This document shows positions 10,058 to 18,469 of a DNA stretch of 64,000 bases, one piece after another. The notes beneath the pieces were generated by a model, which did not search any database, was not told the DNA's origin, and saw nothing but the letters and a program-made list of their open reading frames with translations. The position numbers were made by a program, and so were the translations under genes. Source of the stretch: Rhizobium indicum. GTDB lineage: Bacteria > Pseudomonadota > Alphaproteobacteria > Rhizobiales > Rhizobiaceae. The first letter of the stretch is position 1. Every line of letters begins with the position of its first letter. Location: NCBI RefSeq assembly GCF_005862305.2, contig NZ_CP054025.1, forward strand, positions 1 to 64,000. The letters run 5' to 3'.

Positions 10058-11191
10058 ATGGCCAGCTTGGATTCGCCGATCACGATAGTTCGGCCGCATC
10101 TGATCGCATTCGGCGTCGGCACGGCGGGAAAGCTCGGCAAATGGGCGACCGAAAAGGGCTATCGGCGCACGCTCGTCATCTCCGATGCTTTCAACGCCTC
10201 GCGCATCGACGTGCTGGAGCTGAAGGGCGAGGTATCCGTCTTTGCCGAAGTGACGCCCGAGCCGGATACGGCCAATCTCGAAAAGGTCCTGGCGGCGGCA
10301 AATCGCGCCGATGCCGAGCTGATCGTCGGCTTCGGCGGCGGCAGCGCCATGGACCTGGCAAAACTTGCCGCCGTGCTTGCCGGCTCCGCCCAGACGCTGC
10401 ACGAGGTCGTCGGTCCGAACAAGGTGCATGGGCCGCGCAAGGTGGCGCTCGCCCAGGTGCCGACGACATCGGGCACCGGCAGCGAGGCCGGCATCCGTGC
10501 GCTCGTGACCGATCCGGCGACGATGGCAAAGCTTGCCGTGGAAAGCCTGCATATGCTGGCCGATATTGCCGTCATCGATCCGGCCCTGACCTTCAGCGTC
10601 CCTGCCCGCACGACGGCCGCCACCGGCGTCGATGCCATGGCCCATTGCGTCGAGGCCTTCACCAACCGCAAGGCCCATCCGATGGTCGACATCTATGCGA
10701 TCGAGGGAACGCGCCTCGTTGGCAAGTATCTCGCTCGCGCCGTCAGGGACGGCAATGACGCCGAGGCGCGCGCCGGCCTCTCACTCGCCTCGCTTTACGG
10801 CGGCTTTTGCCTCGGCCCGGTCAACACCGCCGGCGGCCATGCGCTCGCCTATCCCCTCGGCACGCGCTGGCATGTCGCCCACGGCGCGGCAAATGCGTTG
10901 ATTTTCCCGCATGTTCTCGCCTTCAATACACCGTCCGCGCCTGAGAAAACCAAGGCGGTGATGGAAGCGCTTGGGTGTGAAACCTCCGGCAACGTCACCT
11001 CCGTCTTCGATGCGGCTTACGCTTTCTGCGCCGAACTCGGCATCGAGATGAAGCTTTCCGGTCTCGGCGTGCCGGAAAGCGATCTCGACGCCATGGCCGA
11101 CGACGCCTTTGCCATTCGCCGTCTGCTCGATAACAATCCGCGCGATCTCGCGCGCGCCGACATCCGCGCGATTTACGCGGCTGCTTTTTAA
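10058..11191 (+). CDS. Iron-containing alcohol dehydrogenase family protein
   Basis: A 377-residue group III (Fe-type) dehydrogenase. The ATG at 10058 follows GGGAGGA. Motifs are the dinucleotide-binding GFGGGSAMDLAK near residue 92, VPTTSGTGSEAG near 137, and the metal-binding segments DAMAHCVEAF and HGAANALIFPHVLAF that carry family His ligands. Related proteins act on maleylacetate, hydroxy acids or aldehydes with NAD(P)H. It is followed after 31 bases by pdxA2. In this context oxidation of a hydroxy-acid intermediate or reduction of a semialdehyde is plausible; the exact substrate is not visible. Confidence 0.88.
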   Translation: MASLDSPITIVRPHLIAFGVGTAGKLGKWATEKGYRRTLVISDAFNASRIDVLELKGEVSVFAEVTPEPDTANLEKVLAAANRADAELIVGFGGGSAMDLAKLAAVLAGSAQTLHEVVGPNKVHGPRKVALAQVPTTSGTGSEAGIRALVTDPATMAKLAVESLHMLADIAVIDPALTFSVPARTTAATGVDAMAHCVEAFTNRKAHPMVDIYAIEGTRLVGKYLARAVRDGNDAEARAGLSLASLYGGFCLGPVNTAGGHALAYPLGTRWHVAHGAANALIFPHVLAFNTPSAPEKTKAVMEALGCETSGNVTSVFDAAYAFCAELGIEMKLSGLGVPESDLDAMADDAFAIRRLLDNNPRDLARADIRAIYAAAF

Positions 11192-11222
11192 GCGGTAAGG
11201 TTTTTTAGAAGGGACTCGATCG

Positions 11223-12209
<987 letters not shown>

Positions 12210-12320
12210 TTGCGGCTTCTAGAAGGGCCGACTGGCGCCGATCGCCGACACAACGATTTCGAACTTCGTTATGACACCTAATAGCAGAGCCGAACTCTGT
12301 CGTTCAGGAACGTCCCGCCA

Positions 12321-12364
12321 TTGACGCACCAGCATTCCGCGCGTACATAGCTAGACAGTCTAGC
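12321..12364 (+). promoter_or_regulatory. Promoter and operator of the Phd/VapC toxin-antitoxin operon
   Basis: TTGACG (12321-12326) and TACATA (12344-12349) are separated by exactly 17 bases. Directly after the -10, at 12350-12364, lies GCTAGAC-A-GTCTAGC, a perfect 7-bp inverted repeat around one central base. It ends 14 bases before the antitoxin ATG. A palindrome over the transcription start is the standard arrangement for autorepression by an antitoxin-toxin complex. Confidence 0.75.
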
Positions 12365-12378
12365 CAGGAGCAGAATCG

Positions 12379-12633
12379 ATGGAATGGCAACTGCAGGACG
12401 CCAAAAACCAATTTTCGAAGGTCGTGCAGAAGGCCCGACAAGAAGGGCCGCAGGTGGTGACCGTGCGGGGCGAACGCACGGCCGTCGTTCTGTCCGCCCG
12501 CGACTACGACGCCCTGCGCGCCGGCAGGCCGACGCTCGTCGACGACCTGCTCGGCGGCCCCGCCTGGGACGATGAGTTCGCCGATGCGGTCGAAGCACGC
12601 AACAAGACTCCAAGCCGCGACGTTGCCTTCTGA
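12379..12633 (+). CDS. Type II antitoxin, Phd/YefM family
   Basis: An 84-residue protein starting MEWQLQDAKNQFSKVVQKA, the Phd/YefM N-terminal DNA-binding fold, followed by GPQVVTVRGERTAVVLSARDYDAL, typical of this family. The C-terminal tail (WDDEFADAVEARN) should be the flexible toxin-binding part. The gene follows a clear promoter-operator, and its stop overlaps the toxin start by one base (TGATG), giving coupled synthesis. The antitoxin would neutralise the PIN nuclease and, with it, repress the operon. Such modules often stabilise plasmids. Confidence 0.9.
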   Translation: MEWQLQDAKNQFSKVVQKARQEGPQVVTVRGERTAVVLSARDYDALRAGRPTLVDDLLGGPAWDDEFADAVEARNKTPSRDVAF

Positions 12634-13040
12634 TGTATCTGGTCGATACCAACATCGTCTCGGAGGCGCGACGCGGCACGCCGCAGGCGGTCTCCTGGCT
12701 GCGCTCCGTCGATCCGCTCACCATCCACCTGAGCGCGCTGACGCTTGGCGAGATCATGCGCGGCATTGCCCTCAAACAGAAGTCGGATCCGAAGACCGCG
12801 GCCCATCTCACCGAGTGGCTGCGCAAGCTGCGTTATGATCATGGTGACCGGATCCTGCCGGTGACCGACGAGATCGCCGTCGAATGGGGCCGCATCGCCG
12901 CCATCCGGCCGCGTGGCGATATCGACGGGCTGATCGCCGCAACCGCAATCGTTCGTGATCTGATTGTCGTCACTCGCAATGTCGGCGATTTCGACGATAC
13001 CGGTGCAGCGGTGATAAATCCATGGGAGACGGACGCGTGA
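12633..13040 (+). CDS. VapC-type PIN-domain ribonuclease toxin
   Basis: A 135-residue PIN-domain protein. The acidic catalytic set is visible: Asp in MYLVDTNIVSE, Glu in TLGEIMRG, Asp in DIDGLIAATA and Asp in TRNVGDFDDTG. The LVDTNIVSEARR start is typical of the FitB/VapC subgroup. PIN toxins use Mg to cleave RNA, often tRNA or rRNA. The start codon overlaps the antitoxin stop by one base. It ends 196 bases before the RES toxin gene on the other strand, so two toxin-antitoxin modules lie tail to tail. Confidence 0.9.
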   Translation: MYLVDTNIVSEARRGTPQAVSWLRSVDPLTIHLSALTLGEIMRGIALKQKSDPKTAAHLTEWLRKLRYDHGDRILPVTDEIAVEWGRIAAIRPRGDIDGLIAATAIVRDLIVVTRNVGDFDDTGAAVINPWETDA

Positions 13041-13236
13041 GCAGCCCCGCAACCAGCGCTCACCGCAGAAACTCAGTCTTCTGACGTCGCAATGGGTAGA
13101 GGCCTCGGCTACCTCGAGCCGAGAGATGATGCCGTCGATGCGTTTGGTGGCTGCATCGTAAATCGGCGGGGCAAGGCTCATCTGGCCGGCGTTTTGGTTC
13201 TGCTCTGCGGAAACGTTGATTGCACCGCCAACCCCA

Positions 13237-13719
13237 TCACATGCCGAACAAACGGCGATCCCAGAAAACCGGTTGGTGAAGGCTTGCCGTGATCGACGGG
13301 AATTCCGGGTGGGCCGGATTGATCAATATGTTGTTGTCGACGCGGGCGACGACGCTTGGCACCAGCAGGACGGCGCTGCGTTTTTCCTGGCACCATTTTT
13401 CGCCGAAAGCCTTGCTGACGTTTGCCGGCATGCTGTCCCAGCCGGGCAGCGCGGGTTCGGAGAAGACCTCGTAGCTTAGCCCCCGCGGTAGGGTGATCGT
13501 GACATAGTGCTGGTTGGGAGGCAGTCGCCCGCTGCCATGGACGAGCTTTTCGAGTAGTGCCGTCGAATAATGCTCGCTCGTATAGATGATCGGGCTGCCC
13601 GACGTGTTCCACCGCCCCGGCGCGATGGTCGAGCCGGTGGCGTCGAAGATCGGATAGGTTCCATGGGGATCTCCGATGCGGACGGATGTCAGTGTGCGGT
13701 CAAGAACCTGTACGCTCAC
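13237..13719 (-). CDS. RES-domain toxin (NAD+-degrading family)
   Basis: A 160-residue RES-domain protein. The family residues are the Arg in APGRWNTSG, the Ser in IIYTSEHYSTA and the Glu in ALLEKLVHG, followed by VTITLPRGLSYEV and a C-terminal NPAHPEFPSI. RES toxins such as MbcT deplete cellular NAD+. The start overlaps the stop of the upstream Xre-type antitoxin by four bases (ATGA), the usual order antitoxin then toxin. It is full length for the family. Confidence 0.9.
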   Translation of the reverse strand: MSVQVLDRTLTSVRIGDPHGTYPIFDATGSTIAPGRWNTSGSPIIYTSEHYSTALLEKLVHGSGRLPPNQHYVTITLPRGLSYEVFSEPALPGWDSMPANVSKAFGEKWCQEKRSAVLLVPSVVARVDNNILINPAHPEFPSITASLHQPVFWDRRLFGM

Positions 13720-14147
13720 GCAGCGCTGCCGTATTTCAGGCTTCCAAGAATATCGAGCACGAGCTCGCCGCCGATCTCGCTCTGGATGACCACGTCGATC
13801 GGCCGCCTGTCCTCAAGCATTGCATGCGGCCGAAACAGGAAATCGCGGGCCTCGATCTCGGTCTGCCAGACATCGAGCGCCTGACCCCAGACACGCGCGA
13901 GACGGGCAAGCTTTATGCCTTCATCTGAGGAGAGCCGATGCTTGGACTTGCGCCGTTCATAGGTGGCCTTCGGAACCAGCCGGTATTTGAACTGGGCGTC
14001 ATCAGGCGCCAGAAGCAGCGCCATGCGGTCGAGCGCCTTGACCGGCAATCCTTCCTCGATGCTGGAGAGCAGGCCGAAGGCCGAACGCGATACCGGCTCC
14101 CTGGCGGGCAGCCCGAGAACATCGGCGATACCGGCAAATCCCATCAT
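13716..14147 (-). CDS. Xre/MbcA/ParS-type antitoxin (DUF2384)
   Basis: A 143-residue protein with an N-terminal Xre-like helical region and the C-terminal toxin-binding domain of the MbcA/ParS family: ARLARVWGQALDVWQTEIEA, then AMLEDRRPIDVVIQSEIGGELVLDIL and a final LKYGSAA tail, which in this family plugs the RES active site. The ATG has AAGGAG upstream. Together with the RES toxin it forms a type II module controlled from 14163-14207. Confidence 0.9.
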   Translation of the reverse strand: MMGFAGIADVLGLPAREPVSRSAFGLLSSIEEGLPVKALDRMALLLAPDDAQFKYRLVPKATYERRKSKHRLSSDEGIKLARLARVWGQALDVWQTEIEARDFLFRPHAMLEDRRPIDVVIQSEIGGELVLDILGSLKYGSAA

Positions 14148-14162
14148 GGTAACGGCTCCTTT

Positions 14163-14207
14163 TCACTTGAGGCTATATTTAGTCTCAAGTGATCCTGTTA
14201 TCAAGTG
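14163..14207 (-). promoter_or_regulatory. Promoter with embedded operator for the Xre-RES module
   Basis: On the minus strand TTGATA (14204-14199) and TAAATA (14181-14176) are spaced by exactly 17 bases. The promoter is threaded by a perfect 9-bp inverted repeat, TCACTTGAG (14163-14171) and CTCAAGTGA (14184-14192), with a 12-base spacer containing the -10. A third half-site, TCAAGTG (14201-14207), overlaps the -35. Three half-sites over both promoter elements fit cooperative autorepression by an antitoxin or antitoxin-toxin complex. Confidence 0.75.
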
Positions 14208-14296
14208 CACCGTTCCGGTTTTTGACCTCGCCAGCCGAGCAGCGGATTGCCGCAGGCGCACTAGATCGCTATCTTCCCCGAAGGCACACGAACAGC

Positions 14297-14331
14297 AAAG
14301 GAGGTTGCCTATGTCACCGCGGGACGCCTGA
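14297..14331 (+). other. Strong SD and ATG out of frame with the AlaRS-like gene (possible single-base frameshift)
   Basis: AAAGGAGG (14297-14304) sits six bases before ATG 14311, the best ribosome site in this region. It opens MSPRDA and then meets TGA (14329-14331). The AlaRS-like frame is open from 14265 but has no ATG or GTG start before 14433. One extra C in the CC run at 14327-14328 would join MSPRDA to LIQQYQHICLSKG and give one continuous protein of about 287 residues. Confidence 0.6.
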
Positions 14332-14432
14332 TCCAGCAATATCAACACATCTGCCTTTCCAAGGGCATCGATTTCATACGCATCGAATCCGTACGGCCGC
14401 ATGATGCTACCACGCTCTTCTGCAGCGCTGGA

Positions 14433-15173
14433 ATGCAGCAGTACAAGCCCCTCTTCTCCGATCCCTCCCATAGTGGAACAGTCGCAAACAGCCAGGCTTG
14501 CCTGCGCATGGGCGACCTCGACGAGATCGGCGACGGAACCCACCTTCTCCACTTCACCATGCTCGGCCTTTTCTCCTTCAGGGAAATGACCGTCGGCAAC
14601 GCCATCGATTTCTGGCTCGAGTTTCTGGGAACGCTCGGACTTATGCCGGATCATGTGACGATCCATCCCGACCGTCTGGTGGAATGGACGCCGCTCTATG
14701 GCGGGTGCGTGCCCATCGCGCCGGATCCGGAATGCATGTGGAGCGATGGCAGCATCAGCGGATACTGCACCGAGTTCTATAAAGATGGCATCGAGATCGG
14801 AAACATCGTCAATCCGCTCGGAACCTGCATCGACGTCGGCTTCGGTCTCGAGCGTCTCGACATGATCATCAACGGCACGCCGCAAGACGATGCGCTTGGG
14901 ACACTGTGCGAGACGGTCATGACCATCGTGGAAAGCGGCTACCGGCCGGGCAACAAGGAGCAAGGATACGTCTTGCGGAAACTGCTCCGTCGCATCCACA
15001 AGATGGGCGGCACGCTCGATCACCCCTTCTTCACGGAAGAGGTCGAACGCCAGAAGCGGCTGCGCGCCAAATATCTGCGTCTGCGTGACCGCCATTCCGA
15101 GATGAGTCCCGACTGGTGGTTCGACACCCATGGTATCGATCTCTCCGACATCCGTGAAAGCACGGAGGAGTAG
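14433..15173 (+). CDS. Stand-alone alanyl-tRNA-synthetase catalytic-core homologue (5' end uncertain, probably frameshifted)
   Basis: From ATG 14433 the protein is 246 residues, but homology clearly extends upstream in the same frame (HDATTLFCSAGMQQYK, like the AlaRS segment with N-A-G-M). Class II AlaRS features follow: ANSQACLRMGDLDEIG, THLLHFTMLGLFSF, TEFYKDGIEIGNIV, the motif-3-like GFGLERLDMI and GNKEQGYVLRKLLRR. The editing domain, C-Ala domain and zinc-binding half are all absent. Rhizobia have a full-length chromosomal AlaS, so this is a paralogue that may activate alanine or another amino acid for a non-ribosomal role. It is next to, and divergent from, the Xre-RES module; whether they are functionally linked is unknown. 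See 14297-14331 for the start problem. Confidence 0.75.
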   Translation: MQQYKPLFSDPSHSGTVANSQACLRMGDLDEIGDGTHLLHFTMLGLFSFREMTVGNAIDFWLEFLGTLGLMPDHVTIHPDRLVEWTPLYGGCVPIAPDPECMWSDGSISGYCTEFYKDGIEIGNIVNPLGTCIDVGFGLERLDMIINGTPQDDALGTLCETVMTIVESGYRPGNKEQGYVLRKLLRRIHKMGGTLDHPFFTEEVERQKRLRAKYLRLRDRHSEMSPDWWFDTHGIDLSDIRESTEE

Positions 15174-15180
15174 CACAGGC

Positions 15181-15212
15181 AAGGCCTCCCGCAGATAACA
15201 TCCGGGGGCCTT
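15181..15212 (+). terminator. Hairpin after the AlaRS-like gene
   Basis: AAGGCCTCC and GGGGGCCTT form a 9-bp stem (one G-T pair) starting eight bases after the stop codon. The downstream U content is weak (TTGTCAT), so termination may be partial. The convergent permease gene ends at 15261, so the hairpin could serve both directions. Confidence 0.45.
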
Positions 15213-15260
15213 GTCATATCCTGGAAAGCGTCAGCGTTTCGGCGCCCGCATTGAACGCTT

Positions 15261-16031
15261 TCAGCTCTGCCCCGGCTGCAGCCGACGGAAAATCCGCTCG
15301 ATCTGGGCAACAGCGGCAAAAAAGACGATGCCGGAGAAAGAGGCGAGCACGACGGCGGCAAAGAGCCTTTCCGCCTGATAGTTGAATGTCGACTGGATGA
15401 TGACGGCGCCCAGCCCCTGGTTCGAACCGATCCACTCCCCGACAATCGCGCCGATCACACAGGTGGTTGCCGAAATGCGCAGCGACGCAAAGAGCAAGGG
15501 GGCAGACCGTGGGGCGCGCAGGCGCCAGAACGTCTCCCACCGGCTCGCCGAAAGCACATGCATCAGGTCAAGCTCGCTCGCAGTCGCCAGATTGAGGCCC
15601 CGGGCCGTATTCACCAGGGTTGGGAAGAAGCAGATCAGAGCGGCGATGATGACCTTTGGCAGCATGCCGAGGCCGAAGATGAGGATGATAATCGGCGCGA
15701 GCGCCAGCACCGGGATGGTGTTGAAGAGCAGGACAACGGGAAAATAGGCGGCCTGGAACCGCGGATTATAGACAAAGGCAACCGCCAGGATCACAGCGAG
15801 ACTATTGCCCAGGAGGAAGCCGAGGCCCGCCTCACCCCATGTCGGGACGGCGTTCGACAGCAGGAAGCGCCATTCGATGCCAAGCGTACGCAGGATCGCC
15901 AGCGGCGTTGGAACGATATAGGACGGAACGCCGAGGGCCGGCACCAGCCATTGCCAGGCGAGGAGCAGCGAAAGGGCACCGATCACAGGAAGGCTGATCG
16001 CCTCGGTGAGGGATAGCGGACGGTGCGTCAT
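15261..16031 (-). CDS. ABC transporter permease, SsuC/TauC/NrtB family
   Basis: A 256-residue inner-membrane protein with six hydrophobic segments and the family coupling motif ELDLMHVLSASRWETFWRLRAP near residue 155. An N-terminal helix (PVIGALSLLLAWQWLVPALG) and the closing ERLFAAVVLASFSGIVFF helix fit SsuC/TauC-type permeases for nitrate, sulfonate, taurine or hydroxymethylpyrimidine. The start overlaps the ATPase stop by four bases. It is the last gene of the 15261-19333 group. Confidence 0.9.
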   Translation of the reverse strand: MTHRPLSLTEAISLPVIGALSLLLAWQWLVPALGVPSYIVPTPLAILRTLGIEWRFLLSNAVPTWGEAGLGFLLGNSLAVILAVAFVYNPRFQAAYFPVVLLFNTIPVLALAPIIILIFGLGMLPKVIIAALICFFPTLVNTARGLNLATASELDLMHVLSASRWETFWRLRAPRSAPLLFASLRISATTCVIGAIVGEWIGSNQGLGAVIIQSTFNYQAERLFAAVVLASFSGIVFFAAVAQIERIFRRLQPGQS

Positions 16032-16828
16032 GCAGCCGAACTCCCCTGCTGCAACAATTGGCGCAGATGGGCGGCGGTCTCCTGGACATCGAGACTCTCG
16101 CGCCGACAGAGCCCACGCTCGTCTTTCAGCGGTGCAAGGTCGATCAGCGCCTGGACGCGGCCCGGATTGGCCGCCAGGACCAGCACGCGTCCGCCGAGAT
16201 AGATCGCCTCGACGACGCTGTGGGTGACGAACAGGATGGTCGTGCCGGTCCGGCGCCAGACGTCCAGAAGCTCGTCGTTCAGTCGTTCACGGGTGATCTC
16301 GTCGAGCGCACCGAAGGGTTCGTCCATGAGCAGGATATCCGGCTCGCATTGAAGCGCGCGCGCTATGGCGACGCGTTGGCGCTGGCCCCCGGACAATTGA
16401 TGCGGATAGCGGTCGGCCAGATGCGACAGGCCGACCAGTTCGATCCAGTGGTCGGGCCGCGGATCGACCGATCGCGAGACGCTGTTCTTCCCCACCTGCA
16501 GCGGCAGCGCGACATTCTCCCTCACAGTCCGCCACGGCAGCAGCGTTGCGTCCTGAAAGACGAAGGCGACCTCGCGCCGCCGGCGCGCCTCCGAGGCTGT
16601 CCTGCCGAGCACCGACAGCCGCCCGTCGAGCGGCGGGAGAAGATCCGCCACCGCACGCAGCAAGGTCGACTTGCCACAGCCGGAAGGACCGAGAATGGTC
16701 AGAAACTCGCCCCTGCCGACGCTGAGATCGACGCCGGACAGAATGCGGGTCGTCTCGGCGGTGCCGGCATAGCCGACAGCCAGATCCTTGGTTTCGATGG
16801 CCGCTGCTTCAGGCAAATCCGCTCTCAC
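16028..16828 (-). CDS. ABC transporter ATP-binding protein, SsuB/TauB/NrtD family
   Basis: A 266-residue ATPase with Walker A GPSGCGKST, Q-loop VFQDATLLPW, signature LSGGQRQR, Walker B ILLMDEPFGALD and H-loop FVTHSVVEAIYL. The phrase DATLLPWRTVRENV is characteristic of the SsuB/TauB subfamily. It begins at a GTG whose last bases overlap the binding-protein stop (GTGA), so translation is probably coupled. Confidence 0.92.
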   Translation of the reverse strand: MRADLPEAAAIETKDLAVGYAGTAETTRILSGVDLSVGRGEFLTILGPSGCGKSTLLRAVADLLPPLDGRLSVLGRTASEARRRREVAFVFQDATLLPWRTVRENVALPLQVGKNSVSRSVDPRPDHWIELVGLSHLADRYPHQLSGGQRQRVAIARALQCEPDILLMDEPFGALDEITRERLNDELLDVWRRTGTTILFVTHSVVEAIYLGGRVLVLAANPGRVQALIDLAPLKDERGLCRRESLDVQETAAHLRQLLQQGSSAA

Positions 16829-17871
16829 GCAATCTTCGGACGGTCGTCCGCCGTCATGTCGAGTATCTCAGTCGTATAGCAATCCTCCAGCTTCGGCGCG
16901 CCGCTCTTGAACTGACCGATTTTGTCGTAGACGGAAATCTGCTCGGCAAGCGCGGCCGGATCGAAGCTGCCCCAGCCATCCCTACCGGTCGCCGTGTCAA
17001 AGCTCAGCGACAGGATGCGCGACACCGTCTTCAGCTCTACGGCAAGATCGAGCTGCGGATAGGCTTCCACCGTCAGTTTGACTGCCTCTTCAGGATGTTC
17101 ATGCGTCCAGGCCCAGCCCTTGGCGACGGCACGCAGCACCTTTGCCAGTGTCTCGGCATGGCCGCTCACGGCATCGTCGGTGGCAAAATAGACGTTGGCG
17201 TAGGAGGGCAGGCCCGTATCCTTCATCATCAGATCGATGCGGTCGGGGCCGATGATGGAAAGGGCCTGCGTGTTGGTGATCCATCCGGTGACGGCATCGA
17301 CCTGGCCGGTCATCAGCGGCGTCATGTCGAAGCCGATATTGGTGATGGTCAGGCTCGAGGGATCGATATTGTTCTTCAGCAGGATGGCATCGAGCACATA
17401 ACGGGCCGTCGGCTGGATGCCGATGCGCTTGCCGATCATATCCTTGACGGTGCGGATCGGCGCCTTGGGCAGCGAATAAAAGGCGAAAGGCGCCATGCGG
17501 AAACCGCAGGCGAAGATCTTGATCGGCACGCCGGATGAACGGGCTAGAAGAAGCTGTGCCGAATCCGAGAATTGGCCGAGCTGCGCATCACCCGTGATCA
17601 CGGGCGGCACCGTTGCAGAATTGGGACCGCCGGGGGAAAACTCGACATCGAGACCCTCGGCCTGGAACAGGCCCTGCTTGACTGCGACGATATCGCCGAT
17701 CTGTCCGTTGCTCATCAGCCAGTCATATTTGATGACGACCTTGGATGCGGCGGCTTTGGAGTGACGCGGCACGAACACGCTGATCCCTGCCGTCGCTGCA
17801 GCAAGGGCAAAGGCTCCGCCCTTCAGGACGGTACGCCTGCCGACCACGATTTGTTTGTCATCCCCGCTCAT
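16825..17871 (-). CDS. ABC transporter substrate-binding protein, NMT1/SsuA-like, Tat-exported
   Basis: A 348-residue protein with a twin-arginine signal (GRRTVLKGGAFALAAATAG) and probable cleavage after the KAAA segment. The mature part is an NMT1/THI5-like fold: KYDWLMSNGQIGDIVAVKQGLFQAEGLDVE, then DAQLGQFSDSAQLLLARS and GKRIGIQPTARYVLDAILLKNN. Relatives bind nitrate, sulfonates, taurine, riboflavin or thiamine precursors. The DW and TGWITN elements resemble the thiamine-precursor (ThiY-like) branch, but that is only suggestive. It is coupled by overlap to its ATPase and permease. Confidence 0.88.
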   Translation of the reverse strand: MSGDDKQIVVGRRTVLKGGAFALAAATAGISVFVPRHSKAAASKVVIKYDWLMSNGQIGDIVAVKQGLFQAEGLDVEFSPGGPNSATVPPVITGDAQLGQFSDSAQLLLARSSGVPIKIFACGFRMAPFAFYSLPKAPIRTVKDMIGKRIGIQPTARYVLDAILLKNNIDPSSLTITNIGFDMTPLMTGQVDAVTGWITNTQALSIIGPDRIDLMMKDTGLPSYANVYFATDDAVSGHAETLAKVLRAVAKGWAWTHEHPEEAVKLTVEAYPQLDLAVELKTVSRILSLSFDTATGRDGWGSFDPAALAEQISVYDKIGQFKSGAPKLEDCYTTEILDMTADDRPKIA

Positions 17872-17924
17872 TTTGCTTGCCTTTCCCCTTGTTGGATTTT
17901 TGGACGACCGGCCGATTGCGCTCG

Positions 17925-18362
17925 CTATTGCGGGTCGATGTCACCGATCGGGCCGCCTGCGGACCACGCATAGATTTCCCAGAGATTGTCGTCAGGATCG
18001 GCGAAATAGACGCATCGCGCGTTCCAGACATAGTCCTGCGGCGGCGCATGGAAGAGCACGCCCGCAGCTTTCAGCTCCGCATAGGCAGCATCGACCTGCT
18101 CTGGCGAGGCGAGTTCGAGGGCTGCGCAGGCCTTGTGCGCACCTGGAGGGGCACGGCGGCTTGAGACACCGGTATTCTCGGCGATATGCTCGATCTCCCA
18201 GAGCGCCAGCGTCACGCCCGCCCCTTTAAAATCGGCAAAGCCGGGAGCACGGCGGCGCGGTTTGAAGCCAAGACGCTCGACATAGAAAGCCGATGCTTTG
18301 TCGATATCCTCGACCAGGAAGCAAATGTCGGTAATCGGATTGGTTTGGGCAAAAGCGGTCAT
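17925..18362 (-). CDS. VOC-family (glyoxalase/bleomycin resistance fold) protein
   Basis: A 145-residue vicinal-oxygen-chelate protein: ITDICFLVEDIDKASAFYVERLGF at the N-terminus, ALWEIEHIAE in the middle and VYFADPDDNLWEIYAW at the end. The His is missing from the first usual metal position, while the C-terminal Glu (LWEIY) is present. AGGAGG precedes the ATG. It lies between the AraC regulator and the binding-protein gene on the same strand, so it may act on the compound imported by 15261-17871. The reaction (isomerisation, dioxygenation or detoxification) cannot be told. Confidence 0.85.
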   Translation of the reverse strand: MTAFAQTNPITDICFLVEDIDKASAFYVERLGFKPRRRAPGFADFKGAGVTLALWEIEHIAENTGVSSRRAPPGAHKACAALELASPEQVDAAYAELKAAGVLFHAPPQDYVWNARCVYFADPDDNLWEIYAWSAGGPIGDIDPQ

Positions 18363-18469
18363 ATGGGCCTCCTGATGGGAAAAGCCTCGCAGACCGCAGC
18401 CTCAAGAGATTTCAAATTCGTGCGGTTGTCTTTCGCAAAGCTGCTGATCTGTCATCGGCAAGAGCCGGC

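Noticed and set aside
12504..13181. Open frame on the minus strand opposite the VapBC genes
   Set aside because: Most of it mirrors the vapC gene and it has no recognisable domain. Only the first 40 residues lie outside, and there is no ribosome site.
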